From: Acidobacteriota bacterium
GTDB taxonomy: Bacteria; Acidobacteriota; Blastocatellia; Pyrinomonadales; Pyrinomonadaceae
Assembly (NCBI GenBank): GCA_016715115.1
Contig: JADKBM010000016.1
Coordinates: 1,302,001-1,366,000, forward strand
Reading direction: 5' to 3'
Length of the DNA: 64,000 bases
The translations under genes and the position numbers were made by a program. Below, piece by piece: positions 1 to 8,461 of the stretch (position 1 is its first letter; each line of letters starts with the position of its first letter). The notes beneath the pieces are model-generated. The model was not told where the DNA came from. It ran no database searches and worked only from the letters and a program-made list of their open reading frames with translations.

Positions 1-493
1 CCGCGGGAACATCGACCGGGAGAGTCCGCCCATACGGAAAAAGCTGAAGAAACGACTGGATCGCGTAAAAAAGGCCCGGCTCGGTTCCCTTCATCAGAAC
101 CTTCCCCGGTTCGACGTTCAGCTCATAGCCTTCTGCTTGCGTCTCTTCAGCGGCCGAGGTAACCACGGCGATCGAATTCGCTTCAGTCGGCTGACCGATA
201 ACCCGAAGTTTGATACCGTAGGTCTCGGCAAGAGCCTCGTTGAGCGCGGTCGCGGTTCGATTTCCGGTCTCGTCGAGCGCAACGATCAACGTTTCCGCCG
301 TCAGTTCGAATTTCCCGCGCAGCCGCTGGACCGCCTGAGGTTTCGGAATGATGTTCATCTCGCCGACGACGTCGCCCGTGCGGCGCTCGGGCGTGACAGG
401 CGGACGCGAGCAGTTGGCGACGAGCAGAATCAAGGCGATCAAAGTGGCCGCGACGCAATGCCGGACTATCCACTTCAGCGGCATCAACTTCAT
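1..493 (-). CDS. GH20 beta-N-acetylhexosaminidase, N-terminal part (runs off the window)
   Basis: Reading leftwards from ATG at 493, the frame stays open to base 1 (about 164 codons), so only the N-terminus is present. It begins with a hydrophobic export signal (LIALILLVANC) whose Cys could be lipidated, although Asn at -1 is unusual for a lipobox. It then shows the typical GH20 N-terminal alpha/beta domain: an IIPKPQ start, a GYELNV strand and the GLFYAIQSFLQLFP signature that precedes the catalytic barrel. The family removes terminal N-acetylhexosamine from chitin, peptidoglycan or glycan fragments, here outside the cytoplasm. The catalytic Asp-Glu pair lies beyond the window. It starts 9 nt after the stop of the zinc-ribbon gene at 503-2017, so the two are probably co-transcribed. 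Confidence 0.85.
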   Translation of the reverse strand, partial: MKLMPLKWIVRHCVAATLIALILLVANCSRPPVTPERRTGDVVGEMNIIPKPQAVQRLRGKFELTAETLIVALDETGNRTATALNEALAETYGIKLRVIGQPTEANSIAVVTSAAEETQAEGYELNVEPGKVLMKGTEPGLFYAIQSFLQLFPYGRTLPVDVPA

Positions 494-502
494 ACGTTAC
501 AC

Positions 503-2017
503 CTATGCGCCTTTAGACTTGTTTTCCGCCCAGTCCGAGATGTACGGCACTTTGTACATTTCCATCTTATGCGCCTTGACGGCCAGGAATATCATTCCGA
601 CCAAAGTAACCAAGCCGACGCCATAGATTAGCAGGATCAGGAGCTGAGCCCCGCCGCCCGGTCCGCCCGGTCCGGAAAGTGACAGCCAGAAGAGCCCAGC
701 GACGCAAAGCTGAATGACGAAGTAGCAACCCATCGAAAAGATCGATTGCCAGGCGTGAAATCGCACGAAAGGGTTGGTTTGATGAACCGGATTCTTTAGC
801 AGCAGCACTTGAAACCCGAATGCCGTCGCCACGATAAGCGGATATGAAAGAAACATCAACATCACGCTCCCGATCAACGCCAGCAAAAAACCCAAAACGA
901 AACTCGCCACGATCGGAAGAACTAGCGGCGCGATGTAGCAGTACATCGCCGCGATGTTAGGTTTTAGTCCGGCGATCTTTGCCTGAAGGCCGTTCATCTG
1001 CGCCGCTCCGCGAGAGTAGATCGGCTCGATCATCGGCACGAAAGACGAATCGAATTTGCTCGCCGCGCCTCCGGCTCCCATAAAGATGCAGCCGATCATC
1101 GCACCGACGAAACCGAATGCCGTACCGAACGCCCCGATATGAGGTTTGATTCCGAGACTTGCGGCGTTCAGCTGGTAGCCCATTATTTCCGGACCGCTGT
1201 TCAGCGTCGATGCCTTGTACATCAGGAACAAAAGCCCCAAACCCGAAGCGATTAGGACGAACGGCCGGGCCTTCCACAGCGTGCTCTGGTTCTTGAAGAA
1301 GAAATAGGCGCCGAGCGAGACGATCGCCGTCAGCGGAAAGAGCCAGAAGCTACCGTCGGATTGTGCGATCTCAGCGCCGGAAACCTGTTTGTTTATCCCG
1401 CAGGCCGAGAACTCAAGCCACGGGAGGAAAAAGCAGATCACGACGAACGCGGATGCCGACGGACTGATCCAATGCGGACCGGACGCGGATGATGCGGCAA
1501 CCGGTACGGCCGGTGCGGCGAGCACCGGGCGAATCGGCTCAACCCGCAAACTCGCCGACGACGCCGCCGGAGCCGATGACCCGATGATCGGCACGGCGAC
1601 CGTGTGATTCGACTGCGACAGATCAGCCGCGCAGTTTCGGCAGAAATGATCGGTCACTTCGAACGGCTCGCCGCATTTCGTGCAGAAATTGGCGCTCGAC
1701 TTCTTGAGAGAAGTGCTCAGGTCGAACGCGCAGTGACGACAGAACTTGTCGTCCGCGCCGAAAGCCTTGGAGCATTGCGGGCAAACCTCCGCGACAGGGG
1801 GTTTTGTAAAATCGAAGGCGCACTTGGGGCAGAACTTGACGTTATCCGCAACGGGTTTCGCGCATTGCGGGCAGTCCTTTAGAATCGGCGCTTCCGTTCT
1901 CACGACCGGCGGGGCAACTGCCGCCGCCTGAACCGCGCCGCATTCATTGCAAAATGTCGCATCGGCATCCAAAACCGACTGGCAACTCGGGCATTTGTTT
2001 TCAGTCACAGATATCAA
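503..2017 (-). CDS. Multi-zinc-ribbon polytopic membrane protein (DUF4870-like C-terminus)
   Basis: A 504-residue protein. The first ~135 residues hold four zinc ribbons, each a CxxC pair followed about 10 residues on by a second CxxC (first one C9/C12 and C23/C26). A Pro/Ala linker follows, then about seven hydrophobic segments from residue ~180 to the end. The motif FHAWQSIFSMG late in the protein resembles the HAxQS signature of DUF4870-type small membrane proteins. The ribbons are cytosolic or adaptor-like by analogy; the function is unknown. It lies 43 nt downstream of another zinc-ribbon gene and 9 nt upstream of the GH20 gene, suggesting a three-gene operon read leftwards. The final residues are hydrophilic (AENKSKGA). 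Confidence 0.8.
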   Translation of the reverse strand: MISVTENKCPSCQSVLDADATFCNECGAVQAAAVAPPVVRTEAPILKDCPQCAKPVADNVKFCPKCAFDFTKPPVAEVCPQCSKAFGADDKFCRHCAFDLSTSLKKSSANFCTKCGEPFEVTDHFCRNCAADLSQSNHTVAVPIIGSSAPAASSASLRVEPIRPVLAAPAVPVAASSASGPHWISPSASAFVVICFFLPWLEFSACGINKQVSGAEIAQSDGSFWLFPLTAIVSLGAYFFFKNQSTLWKARPFVLIASGLGLLFLMYKASTLNSGPEIMGYQLNAASLGIKPHIGAFGTAFGFVGAMIGCIFMGAGGAASKFDSSFVPMIEPIYSRGAAQMNGLQAKIAGLKPNIAAMYCYIAPLVLPIVASFVLGFLLALIGSVMLMFLSYPLIVATAFGFQVLLLKNPVHQTNPFVRFHAWQSIFSMGCYFVIQLCVAGLFWLSLSGPGGPGGGAQLLILLIYGVGLVTLVGMIFLAVKAHKMEMYKVPYISDWAENKSKGA

Positions 2018-2060
2018 CCTCCATATTGGCGCGGCTGCGAAATCGTTCGTAGGGAACCGC

Positions 2061-2825
2061 CTAGTCCGTCAACAACATCACTTTTGCCTTTTGATCGTCG
2101 GTTAGGAACGGCGAAGAGTTGACCGCTCCGTCGAGCGACGCCTTGAGTATTTGGCCCTGTGCCGCGACCAGAACACCCAGAAGATAGATCAGGGTTCCAA
2201 TCAACGCTCCGATAATTGCGGTCATAAGGCCAATCGCGAACCCCTCGCCGCGTCCTGTGGCGAGGGCCCCCAGAAGGGCGATCCCGATGACCAGCAGGCC
2301 GATCGCGACGCCGATTCCTTTTATTGTCTTCCCGAATGCGTCGACGGCCCGAGCCGTTAGATACGCGTCGAGGTAGCGTCTGCCGACGGACTTTGCCCGG
2401 TTCGACGAAGTGCCGAAATCGAGTTCGGGCGAGGCCGAAGAATACGCGGCTCCAATCGTTTGTTCTCGGCTTTCAAATGGAACCCGCGCCTGCGGCGCTT
2501 GATTTGCTTGGCCATTTCGGAGGTCAAACGCGCAGTGACGACAGAATTCGTCCGTCGCCGCGAAGTTCCTTCCGCACTTCGGGCAGGTCGCGGAAGCGGT
2601 TTCCGGCTCGCCGACGGCCTTTGAAAAATCGAAGGCGCAAGACGGGCAGAATTTGACGGTCTCTGCAACCCGTTTGGCGCATTGCGGACAAGGCTTCAGA
2701 CCCGTTTCTTCAGGAATCGCGACCGGTGCGGCGACCGCTGCGGCCTGAACCGTTCCGCACTCATTGCAAAAAACCGAGTCGCCATCGAGCGTGGCTCCGC
2801 AGGTCGTACATTTTCTCTCACTCAT
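2061..2825 (-). CDS. Zinc-ribbon membrane protein
   Basis: 254 residues. It has three N-terminal zinc ribbons (C6/C9-C20/C23, then CPQC...CPSC and CPKC...CRHC), a Gln/Ala/Ser-rich linker, and two adjacent hydrophobic segments at roughly 170-225. The C-terminal tail contains an FLTDDQKAKVMLLTD stretch. The ribbons are closely similar to those of the downstream protein at 503-2017 (both use CAFDF/CAFDL after the second Cys pair), so the two probably arose by duplication and then acquired different membrane domains. No enzymatic motif is seen. It is probably the first gene of the leftward operon that also holds the larger zinc-ribbon gene and the GH20 gene. Confidence 0.75.
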   Translation of the reverse strand: MSERKCTTCGATLDGDSVFCNECGTVQAAAVAAPVAIPEETGLKPCPQCAKRVAETVKFCPSCAFDFSKAVGEPETASATCPKCGRNFAATDEFCRHCAFDLRNGQANQAPQARVPFESREQTIGAAYSSASPELDFGTSSNRAKSVGRRYLDAYLTARAVDAFGKTIKGIGVAIGLLVIGIALLGALATGRGEGFAIGLMTAIIGALIGTLIYLLGVLVAAQGQILKASLDGAVNSSPFLTDDQKAKVMLLTD

Positions 2826-2873
2826 CAGGGGACGCCTCCGAATTTTATGAATACTCCCGCGCTCAATCTCCCA

Positions 2874-3314
2874 TCACGCCGTAAAAGTACCACCGTTTGT
2901 TCCGGTAAACAAAAAGCAGATGATTATCGGTCGTGACGCGCCAGGGATTTCCGCCGCCGCCTTAACGCGTTTTTCCGGATTCGTCTTCAGCCTGATCTCT
3001 TTTGCAATGAGTTGGTTCGGATTGTTCTTGTCGATCTCGATCTCCACCTCCATTCCGCGAAGGATCGCATCCGCCGCGGCGGTTTTCCCTTTGTGGTTCT
3101 TGATTTTCGTCTGCGGAGACAGGAGAATCTCGGCCAGATCGCGGCTCGGCATATTCTTCTCGTCCGTCTGAATGACGATTCGGTCGAACGGGCCGCTGAA
3201 CTCGACGACGAATCCATCGTTTATGTTGCTTGGGAACTTGTTCTTCTGATCATGAAGTGAAAGCGCCGCAAGCGACGCCAGGAACAGTGCCATCAAAAAT
3301 CGACCTTTTTGCAT
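2874..3314 (-). CDS. Small exported protein of unknown function
   Basis: 146 residues starting MQKGRFLMALFLASLAAL, a plausible signal peptide. The remainder alternates short strands with Lys/Glu-rich turns (for example MEVEIEIDKNN and LIAKEIRLKTN), like a small beta-barrel. It has no catalytic motif and I do not recognise the family; an OB-like DUF5666-type fold is possible but unproven. It follows the exported-protein gene at 3411-3785 by about 95 nt on the same strand and may share its transcript. The C-terminus (IIICFLFTGTNGG) is hydrophobic, which is unusual for a secreted protein. Confidence 0.6.
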   Translation of the reverse strand: MQKGRFLMALFLASLAALSLHDQKNKFPSNINDGFVVEFSGPFDRIVIQTDEKNMPSRDLAEILLSPQTKIKNHKGKTAAADAILRGMEVEIEIDKNNPNQLIAKEIRLKTNPEKRVKAAAEIPGASRPIIICFLFTGTNGGTFTA

Positions 3315-3410
3315 CCTTCTACCTCAACCGCTGATCGTTGAAACTTGAGCGACGGCAACGGGATTCGGTTCACAGCCAAACCCGGTCTTCCGCAAAACCG
3401 CCAACCTTGT

Positions 3411-3785
3411 TCACCAATTCTTGGATTGCCAGTTCTTGTTGCTCGCCTGGCTCGGAGCTTCGCCCTGATAGATCGTGACGATGCTCCCGTCGGTCGTCAC
3501 CGTCATCGGAACCGAATCATTTTTTGAATGCGTCAACCTGATGACGACGCCCTCGCAACTGTAACGAAAACAGCCGGCATTGATCGAAGCCTGCTTCGAG
3601 AAACGGCCCCATTGGATCGAGATCGTGGTATCCATCGGCGGATACATTTTCCGGTGTTTGACGACGACCCAAACAAAGCCTTTTTCTGCCGGGGGGCGAA
3701 AGGTCCGGGATTCTCCGAAAGCCGTCATCGGAACGGCCAGCAAACAAAACAGGATGAGGACTACGGCCAGTGTCTTTTGATTCAT
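3411..3785 (-). CDS. Small exported protein of unknown function
   Basis: 124 residues with a clear signal peptide (MNQKTLAVVLILFCLLAVPMTAFG). The mature part is short and beta-rich, with two Cys close together (AGCFRYSCEG) that could form a disulfide. The C-terminal 20 residues are Gln/Asn/Lys-rich and low complexity. No family is recognised. It is transcribed divergently from the sigma-factor gene at 3953; the 167 nt between them must hold promoters for both directions, but I could not assign boxes with confidence. Confidence 0.6.
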   Translation of the reverse strand: MNQKTLAVVLILFCLLAVPMTAFGESRTFRPPAEKGFVWVVVKHRKMYPPMDTTISIQWGRFSKQASINAGCFRYSCEGVVIRLTHSKNDSVPMTVTTDGSIVTIYQGEAPSQASNKNWQSKNW

Positions 3786-3952
3786 ATGCTACTCCCGTTA
3801 GTTTTTTGGACTTCGTGGGTAAGATAGGGTCGGTGACATTGAACGCACCTTGCGGGAAGAAAGATTTTTGCGCTGACAGAATCTGGCCGGAGCGTTCAGA
3901 CGGGAGTTGATGCGGCGAATCCCGACGCGACGTCGCAAGAAATTTACTCTAA

Positions 3953-4612
3953 ATGGAAAATTTGTTAACATCTCCGCGGTTCAGGATGCAAATTGCAAGC
4001 AGATTTCCTCCAATCGAAAGTGCTTACGATGAGGAATTTGGCCAGGTCGACCCTGAGGTTTATCAAATCGCCGAAACTCTTTGGATAAACGCTGAATACC
4101 TCGCCGTAAAGCTCCTCAACGATTCACCGAAAGGACTCCGCCTGATGCTCAGGGCGGTCGTTCAAGTCAGTCGTGTCAGAAAAACGAATCCCTTTGCGAT
4201 CAAGAATCTCAAATCGTACCTATATCGATCATACAAACACCAGCTTTTGGCCGAGCTTGAACGCGAGCGTTGCCGGCGCGACCTCTTGGATGCCTGGTCG
4301 AAAGCGAGCACGCCGAATGCCGACGTCGACGAGGTTTCCAGAATCAACCGGCAGATATTGATCAACGAGCTTCGACTTAAAATGGACGACTGGATGCGGG
4401 ACGTTTTCGATCTGCTTCAACTCGGCTACCGATATGACGAACTGGTTCCGAAATACGGATCGGCGGCAAATGTGATTCGCAGCAAATTCAGCAAACGGCT
4501 GGCGAGCTTCGCATTGCGGTTCCAAGCCGAAATTCAAAAAGCTGACGAAAAAGTCGAAACAACCGATGACGTCCGGGTGCGCTGCACCGACTTCGACCAA
4601 TCATATTTGTGA
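3953..4612 (+). CDS. Divergent ECF-type sigma factor
   Basis: 219 residues. Residues ~50-115 resemble sigma region 2: hydrophobic helices followed by AIKNLKSYLYRSYKHQLL and an ELERERCRRD basic stretch, the usual position of the 'WLFRIARNRLIDELRR' helix. Residues ~155-200 resemble region 4: MRDVFDLLQLGYRYDEL followed by a helix-turn-helix-like NVIRSKFSKRL. The similarity is weak, so this is a remote family member. Support comes from context: the next gene encodes a membrane protein with an H-x3-C-x2-C zinc motif typical of anti-sigma factors, and the third gene encodes an exported CHAT protein. No good ribosome-binding site precedes ATG 3953; an internal ATG at 3986 is an alternative. Confidence 0.6.
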   Translation: MENLLTSPRFRMQIASRFPPIESAYDEEFGQVDPEVYQIAETLWINAEYLAVKLLNDSPKGLRLMLRAVVQVSRVRKTNPFAIKNLKSYLYRSYKHQLLAELERERCRRDLLDAWSKASTPNADVDEVSRINRQILINELRLKMDDWMRDVFDLLQLGYRYDELVPKYGSAANVIRSKFSKRLASFALRFQAEIQKADEKVETTDDVRVRCTDFDQSYL

Positions 4613-4631
4613 GGGCAGATTTGAGGGACCG

Positions 4632-5552
4632 ATGAAAGAGAACGAAGATCATTTTAGTAGTTTGAGCGATTTCGACCTGGCGGAAGAGATCATCGACTTC
4701 GCCCGCGAATACCGGTCCGAGTCGTTCCCCAACTCAGACTGCATCGGCTGCCCGACTCATCCAACCCTCGTTGCCGTCGCGCGTTCGGGCGAATTGCCCG
4801 ATCCGGAAATTCGCGAGCATCTGCTTTTCTGCTCGCCCTGTTTCAATGAATTTCGAACGGCACGTGATTCGGCATCGACGCCGGCATCCACCGCGGCAAG
4901 GTCATCGTGGGCTTTTTGGCCTCTTTCGGCCGTCGCAGACATTCGATATCCACTGGGTCTCGCCGTAACCGCCGGTGCTGTTCTCGTGGCCTTTGCGATG
5001 CTGTCGTATCTTATTGTCTTAGATTCCAAACCTGAATTAGCCAAGGCAACTACAACCGGCCAGACGGGCGGCATCAGTCCTTTTTCAAATACGGTCGTGG
5101 ACGATGTGAACAGACCCGACGTTCGCCTAAAACAGAATTCCGTTGATTCGGTTTCACAAAAAAGCCCCGCCGCCGAGGCGAAGAACGAAGTCACCGGTCG
5201 GGGCAAGACGAGTTTGAACCGTACGACGGATCCGTCGTACGAACTCCGTGTAATCGACGCGACGGTTTTGAGAAGCGGCTCCTCGGCGGCTGAAGCGGTC
5301 TATGCATTGCCCGCAAAGAAGATAAATCTGGAGGTCAAACTCCCTGAAGGCAGTCGGCGAGGAAAGTACGAAGTCTCGCTCCGTGACGAATTCGGCAAAC
5401 CGCAAATCGCGAATCAAACGGTGAAGAGTAATGGAAAAAGCCTGGCAATAAAGCTCGATCTTGGCGGACGCCGCGGCCACGCCCGGCTTTGCGTCGCGCC
5501 GGATGGGGAAATTCCCGATTGTTTTGCAATTGAGGTCAAACCGACGAATTAG
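4632..5552 (+). CDS. Single-pass membrane anti-sigma factor with zinc-binding N-terminus
   Basis: 306 residues from ATG 4632, chosen over the in-frame upstream start at 4566 because GAGG lies just before it and it then clears the sigma gene by 19 nt. The N-terminus has C37-x2-C40 and H63-x3-C67-x2-C70, the latter matching the zinc anti-sigma (ZAS/zf-HC2) signature. One transmembrane helix spans about residues 107-130. The ~170-residue outer part is Ser/Thr-rich up to ~220 and ends in a beta-rich domain (KKINLEVKLPEGSRRGKYEV...) resembling a small Ig-like sensor domain. By family logic the cytosolic part sequesters the sigma factor encoded just upstream, and the outer part receives a signal. 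Confidence 0.7.
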   Translation: MKENEDHFSSLSDFDLAEEIIDFAREYRSESFPNSDCIGCPTHPTLVAVARSGELPDPEIREHLLFCSPCFNEFRTARDSASTPASTAARSSWAFWPLSAVADIRYPLGLAVTAGAVLVAFAMLSYLIVLDSKPELAKATTTGQTGGISPFSNTVVDDVNRPDVRLKQNSVDSVSQKSPAAEAKNEVTGRGKTSLNRTTDPSYELRVIDATVLRSGSSAAEAVYALPAKKINLEVKLPEGSRRGKYEVSLRDEFGKPQIANQTVKSNGKSLAIKLDLGGRRGHARLCVAPDGEIPDCFAIEVKPTN

Positions 5553-5581
5553 CCTCCACATCCGACTCCGGAATTCCGGCG

Positions 5582-8416
5582 ATGAAAATGACAAAGAGCC
5601 AAGTTGGACGCGTGTTGCTCGCAAACGCAATTCTAGTTCTGTTACTGGGCGCAGGTCAGGCAACTCCGGCCGCGGACCTCTCAGACGATGCTGGGATCTT
5701 CGGCGACGAATCGGTTCGCGTAGGCAAAGTTGATTCGGAAAAACTGCTCCCCGACACCACCTATCTTCGCGAACTCAAAGGCAACTCGAAGGAGCGATTT
5801 GTCATTTCCGCGACGGCCGGCTCGCTTCTCAGGTTCAGCATTCTTCAGAAAGGCATCGATATTGTCTGTACGATCAAGTCCGAAACCGGCGAGACCGTCA
5901 AGAAGGTCGATCGCCCAAACGGCGCTTTCGGACGCGAATTCGTTACGTTTCTTCCGCAGTCGAGCGGTTTGTTCTCGGTCGAGATAACGGCCTGGTCCGC
6001 AGACGCGACGATCGGCCGCTATCAGATCGCTTATTCTGCATTTGCAGAGATTAGCGGGACTGACCGCCAACGCGACCGTGCGGAAGACCTCACGAGCGCG
6101 GCCGAAGAGCTAAGGTCCCAAGGCACAAGGGAAAGCAAGGAAAAAGCATTGCGGGTCTTTTCGGACGCTCTGGCAGTCTGGGACGAGCTCGGCGATAAAT
6201 ATGAACAGGCAGTAGTCCTATACGGTCTTGGCTTTACGAACTATGGGCTGAGCAATAACTATGAAGCGGCGCGAATGTACTACCGGGCACTCAAGCTGCA
6301 TTCCGATGAAAAAGACATATTCGGTCAGGCCGTGAATCACGCCGCGCTTGGGTCCGTCCAGTACATCCTGAATGAAAAGGAGTTATCTGCCTACAACTAC
6401 CGGCGGGCGTCGGAGATTTACAAGAGTATCGGAAACAACCGGGGACTCGGGATCGTCTACCACGGACTTGGAACGGTCGCGATGCTTTCGGAGAATTTCG
6501 ACGAAGCGCTCGTTTCGTTGAATGAAAGTCTCAAATGGCGGTTCCTTGCCAACGACATCGGTGGAACTGCCCTGACGCGAACGACGCTCGCAAAGGCTTA
6601 TTTGTCAAAACGGGACTTCCCGAACGCCAAAAGCAATCTCGAGGAGATCGAGCGCGTCCTCGGTGCGGCGCGGGCCGGCCTCGACTTTGATCTCAATTAT
6701 CAGAAAGGCCGGTTTTCCCTTCTTACCGGCAACGAACGGGCTGCGGAGATCCACTTTGAAAAGGCGCTTGAGATCTCAAAACGGAATGGCAACAAACTAG
6801 GCGAAGCACAAAGTCTGGCCGACCTCAGCATAGCGAATCTCCGGCTCGGACGAGACGAACTTGCACTGTCCAGAATCTCCGATGCCCTGTCAATCATCGA
6901 ACAACTCCGGGAATCGACACCCGGATTCCGAAACCGGGTCAGATTCTCGGCGACGATTCAGCCTTATTACGAGCAATACATTACGGTCTTAATGGAGAAG
7001 CACCGGCTTCAGCCTGAGCGGCGCTACGACCAGCGCGCCCTCGAGATCAGCGAACAAGCCCGCGCTCGGGGACTGCTCGACCAGCTTGAACGGCGTAGCT
7101 TGATCGATCAGAATCCGGTCAGTTCCGATCTCCTCGAACGCGAACAGATTCTGCGCGATCAGCTTACCAATTACCTGGCATCGCGAGCGGACGGCGGTCC
7201 CATCACCGGTTTGTTTCAAGCGGCCTCGGTACAGTTCACGGAGATCGAAGCCGAGATCGATCGCCAGTTCAACAAGCCGCAAAGCTCGGCTTCATTGACC
7301 TTAAAGGCCGATGAGATCCGCGGCTATCTGGACGAGAACACCGTGATGCTGCAATACTTTCTAACCGCCGAAGGCAGTTTCTTGTGGTATGTTTCCAACG
7401 AATCCGTAAAGAGTTTCAAACTTGCGCCAAAAGCCGAAATCGAGATCCTCGCCGAAGAGCATTACGCCTGCATTTCGCGTTTGGCAACATTGAACGAATC
7501 CGCCAGGTGCGGCATTCGAAGCAAAGAGCTAAGCAAATTCCTGTTGGCCCCTGTCGCGCAGTTGATTCAGGGAAAACGAATCATCGTCGTGAAACACGGC
7601 ATGCTGCATTTCATTCCATTCAATTCCCTGTCCAATCCGGCAGATGGGCGATTGCTGATCGAAAGCAACGAGATCGGTTCCGTATCGTCGGCATCGCTTT
7701 TGAAGTTCCTGACGAATACAACGCGGTCGAAAAAGCCGGCAAAGACCGTCGCGATTTTTGCCGATCCGATCTACGCGCCGAGCGATCCGAGGCTCAGCAA
7801 AAACGGTGACGAATCTAGTATTTGGGTAGACGGTTTTGACTTGCCGCGCCTTTATGCTTCGAGGTTCGAAGCTGAACGAATAGCTTCATTTGCCGGACCT
7901 GAGAACTTCCTGATGATGACCGATGCCAACGCGTCGCGCGAGGCGTTTCTTCAGTCTAAACTTGAAAACTATCGAATTCTCCATTTCGCGGTTCACACCC
8001 TGATTGACGACCGCCAGCCCGAGCTGTCATCGATCGCCTTGTCGAACTTCAATTCCAAAGGCGGACGGGTGTTCGGCTTGATTCGGTCGAGCGACATTCT
8101 GCGACTCGACCTGAATTCGGATCTTGTGGTTTTGAGCGCCTGCCGGAGCAATATCGGACAACGAGTCGAAGGCGAAGGCATAATCTCCTTTTCGCAAACC
8201 TTCTATTCCGCCGGTGCCAGGAGCACCATCTCGAGCCTGTGGAATGTCGGAGACAAGGTAACCGCGGAGCTGATGAGCAGATTTTACAGAAATCACTTGT
8301 CACAGGGAATGAACGCTTCGACAGCACTTCGCGCGGCTCAGCTGGAGATTATGCGCGACGGCCGCTGGAAGTCTCCTTACTATTGGGCAGCCTTTAGTTT
8401 TGAAGGCGCGTTCTGA
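5582..8416 (+). CDS. Exported TPR-CHAT protease-like protein
   Basis: 944 residues. In order: a signal peptide (~1-27); a beta-sandwich region (~35-150) resembling PPC pre-peptidase domains; TPR repeats (~155-480); a linker; and a C-terminal CHAT (caspase HetF-associated with TPRs) domain from ~610 to the end. The caspase-like dyad is visible as His805 (HFAVH) and Cys854 (VVLSACRSN), so it is likely an active cysteine protease. The usual CHAT end is present (SSLWNVGD, then WAAFSFEG). It starts 29 nt after the anti-sigma gene and belongs to the same operon. Its signal peptide puts it on the same side of the membrane as the sensor domain of the anti-sigma factor. The substrate is unknown. Confidence 0.85.
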   Translation: MKMTKSQVGRVLLANAILVLLLGAGQATPAADLSDDAGIFGDESVRVGKVDSEKLLPDTTYLRELKGNSKERFVISATAGSLLRFSILQKGIDIVCTIKSETGETVKKVDRPNGAFGREFVTFLPQSSGLFSVEITAWSADATIGRYQIAYSAFAEISGTDRQRDRAEDLTSAAEELRSQGTRESKEKALRVFSDALAVWDELGDKYEQAVVLYGLGFTNYGLSNNYEAARMYYRALKLHSDEKDIFGQAVNHAALGSVQYILNEKELSAYNYRRASEIYKSIGNNRGLGIVYHGLGTVAMLSENFDEALVSLNESLKWRFLANDIGGTALTRTTLAKAYLSKRDFPNAKSNLEEIERVLGAARAGLDFDLNYQKGRFSLLTGNERAAEIHFEKALEISKRNGNKLGEAQSLADLSIANLRLGRDELALSRISDALSIIEQLRESTPGFRNRVRFSATIQPYYEQYITVLMEKHRLQPERRYDQRALEISEQARARGLLDQLERRSLIDQNPVSSDLLEREQILRDQLTNYLASRADGGPITGLFQAASVQFTEIEAEIDRQFNKPQSSASLTLKADEIRGYLDENTVMLQYFLTAEGSFLWYVSNESVKSFKLAPKAEIEILAEEHYACISRLATLNESARCGIRSKELSKFLLAPVAQLIQGKRIIVVKHGMLHFIPFNSLSNPADGRLLIESNEIGSVSSASLLKFLTNTTRSKKPAKTVAIFADPIYAPSDPRLSKNGDESSIWVDGFDLPRLYASRFEAERIASFAGPENFLMMTDANASREAFLQSKLENYRILHFAVHTLIDDRQPELSSIALSNFNSKGGRVFGLIRSSDILRLDLNSDLVVLSACRSNIGQRVEGEGIISFSQTFYSAGARSTISSLWNVGDKVTAELMSRFYRNHLSQGMNASTALRAAQLEIMRDGRWKSPYYWAAFSFEGAF

Positions 8417-8461
8417 ACTTTTGCGGCGGATTCGAAAGGTCAGAGCACGGAACGAGCCGCC

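Noticed and set aside
3953..8416. Type III-E CRISPR (Craspase) locus
   Set aside because: There is a TPR-CHAT gene and a sigma factor, but no gRAMP/Cas7-11 effector, Cas1/Cas2 or repeat array, and the CHAT protein has a signal peptide.
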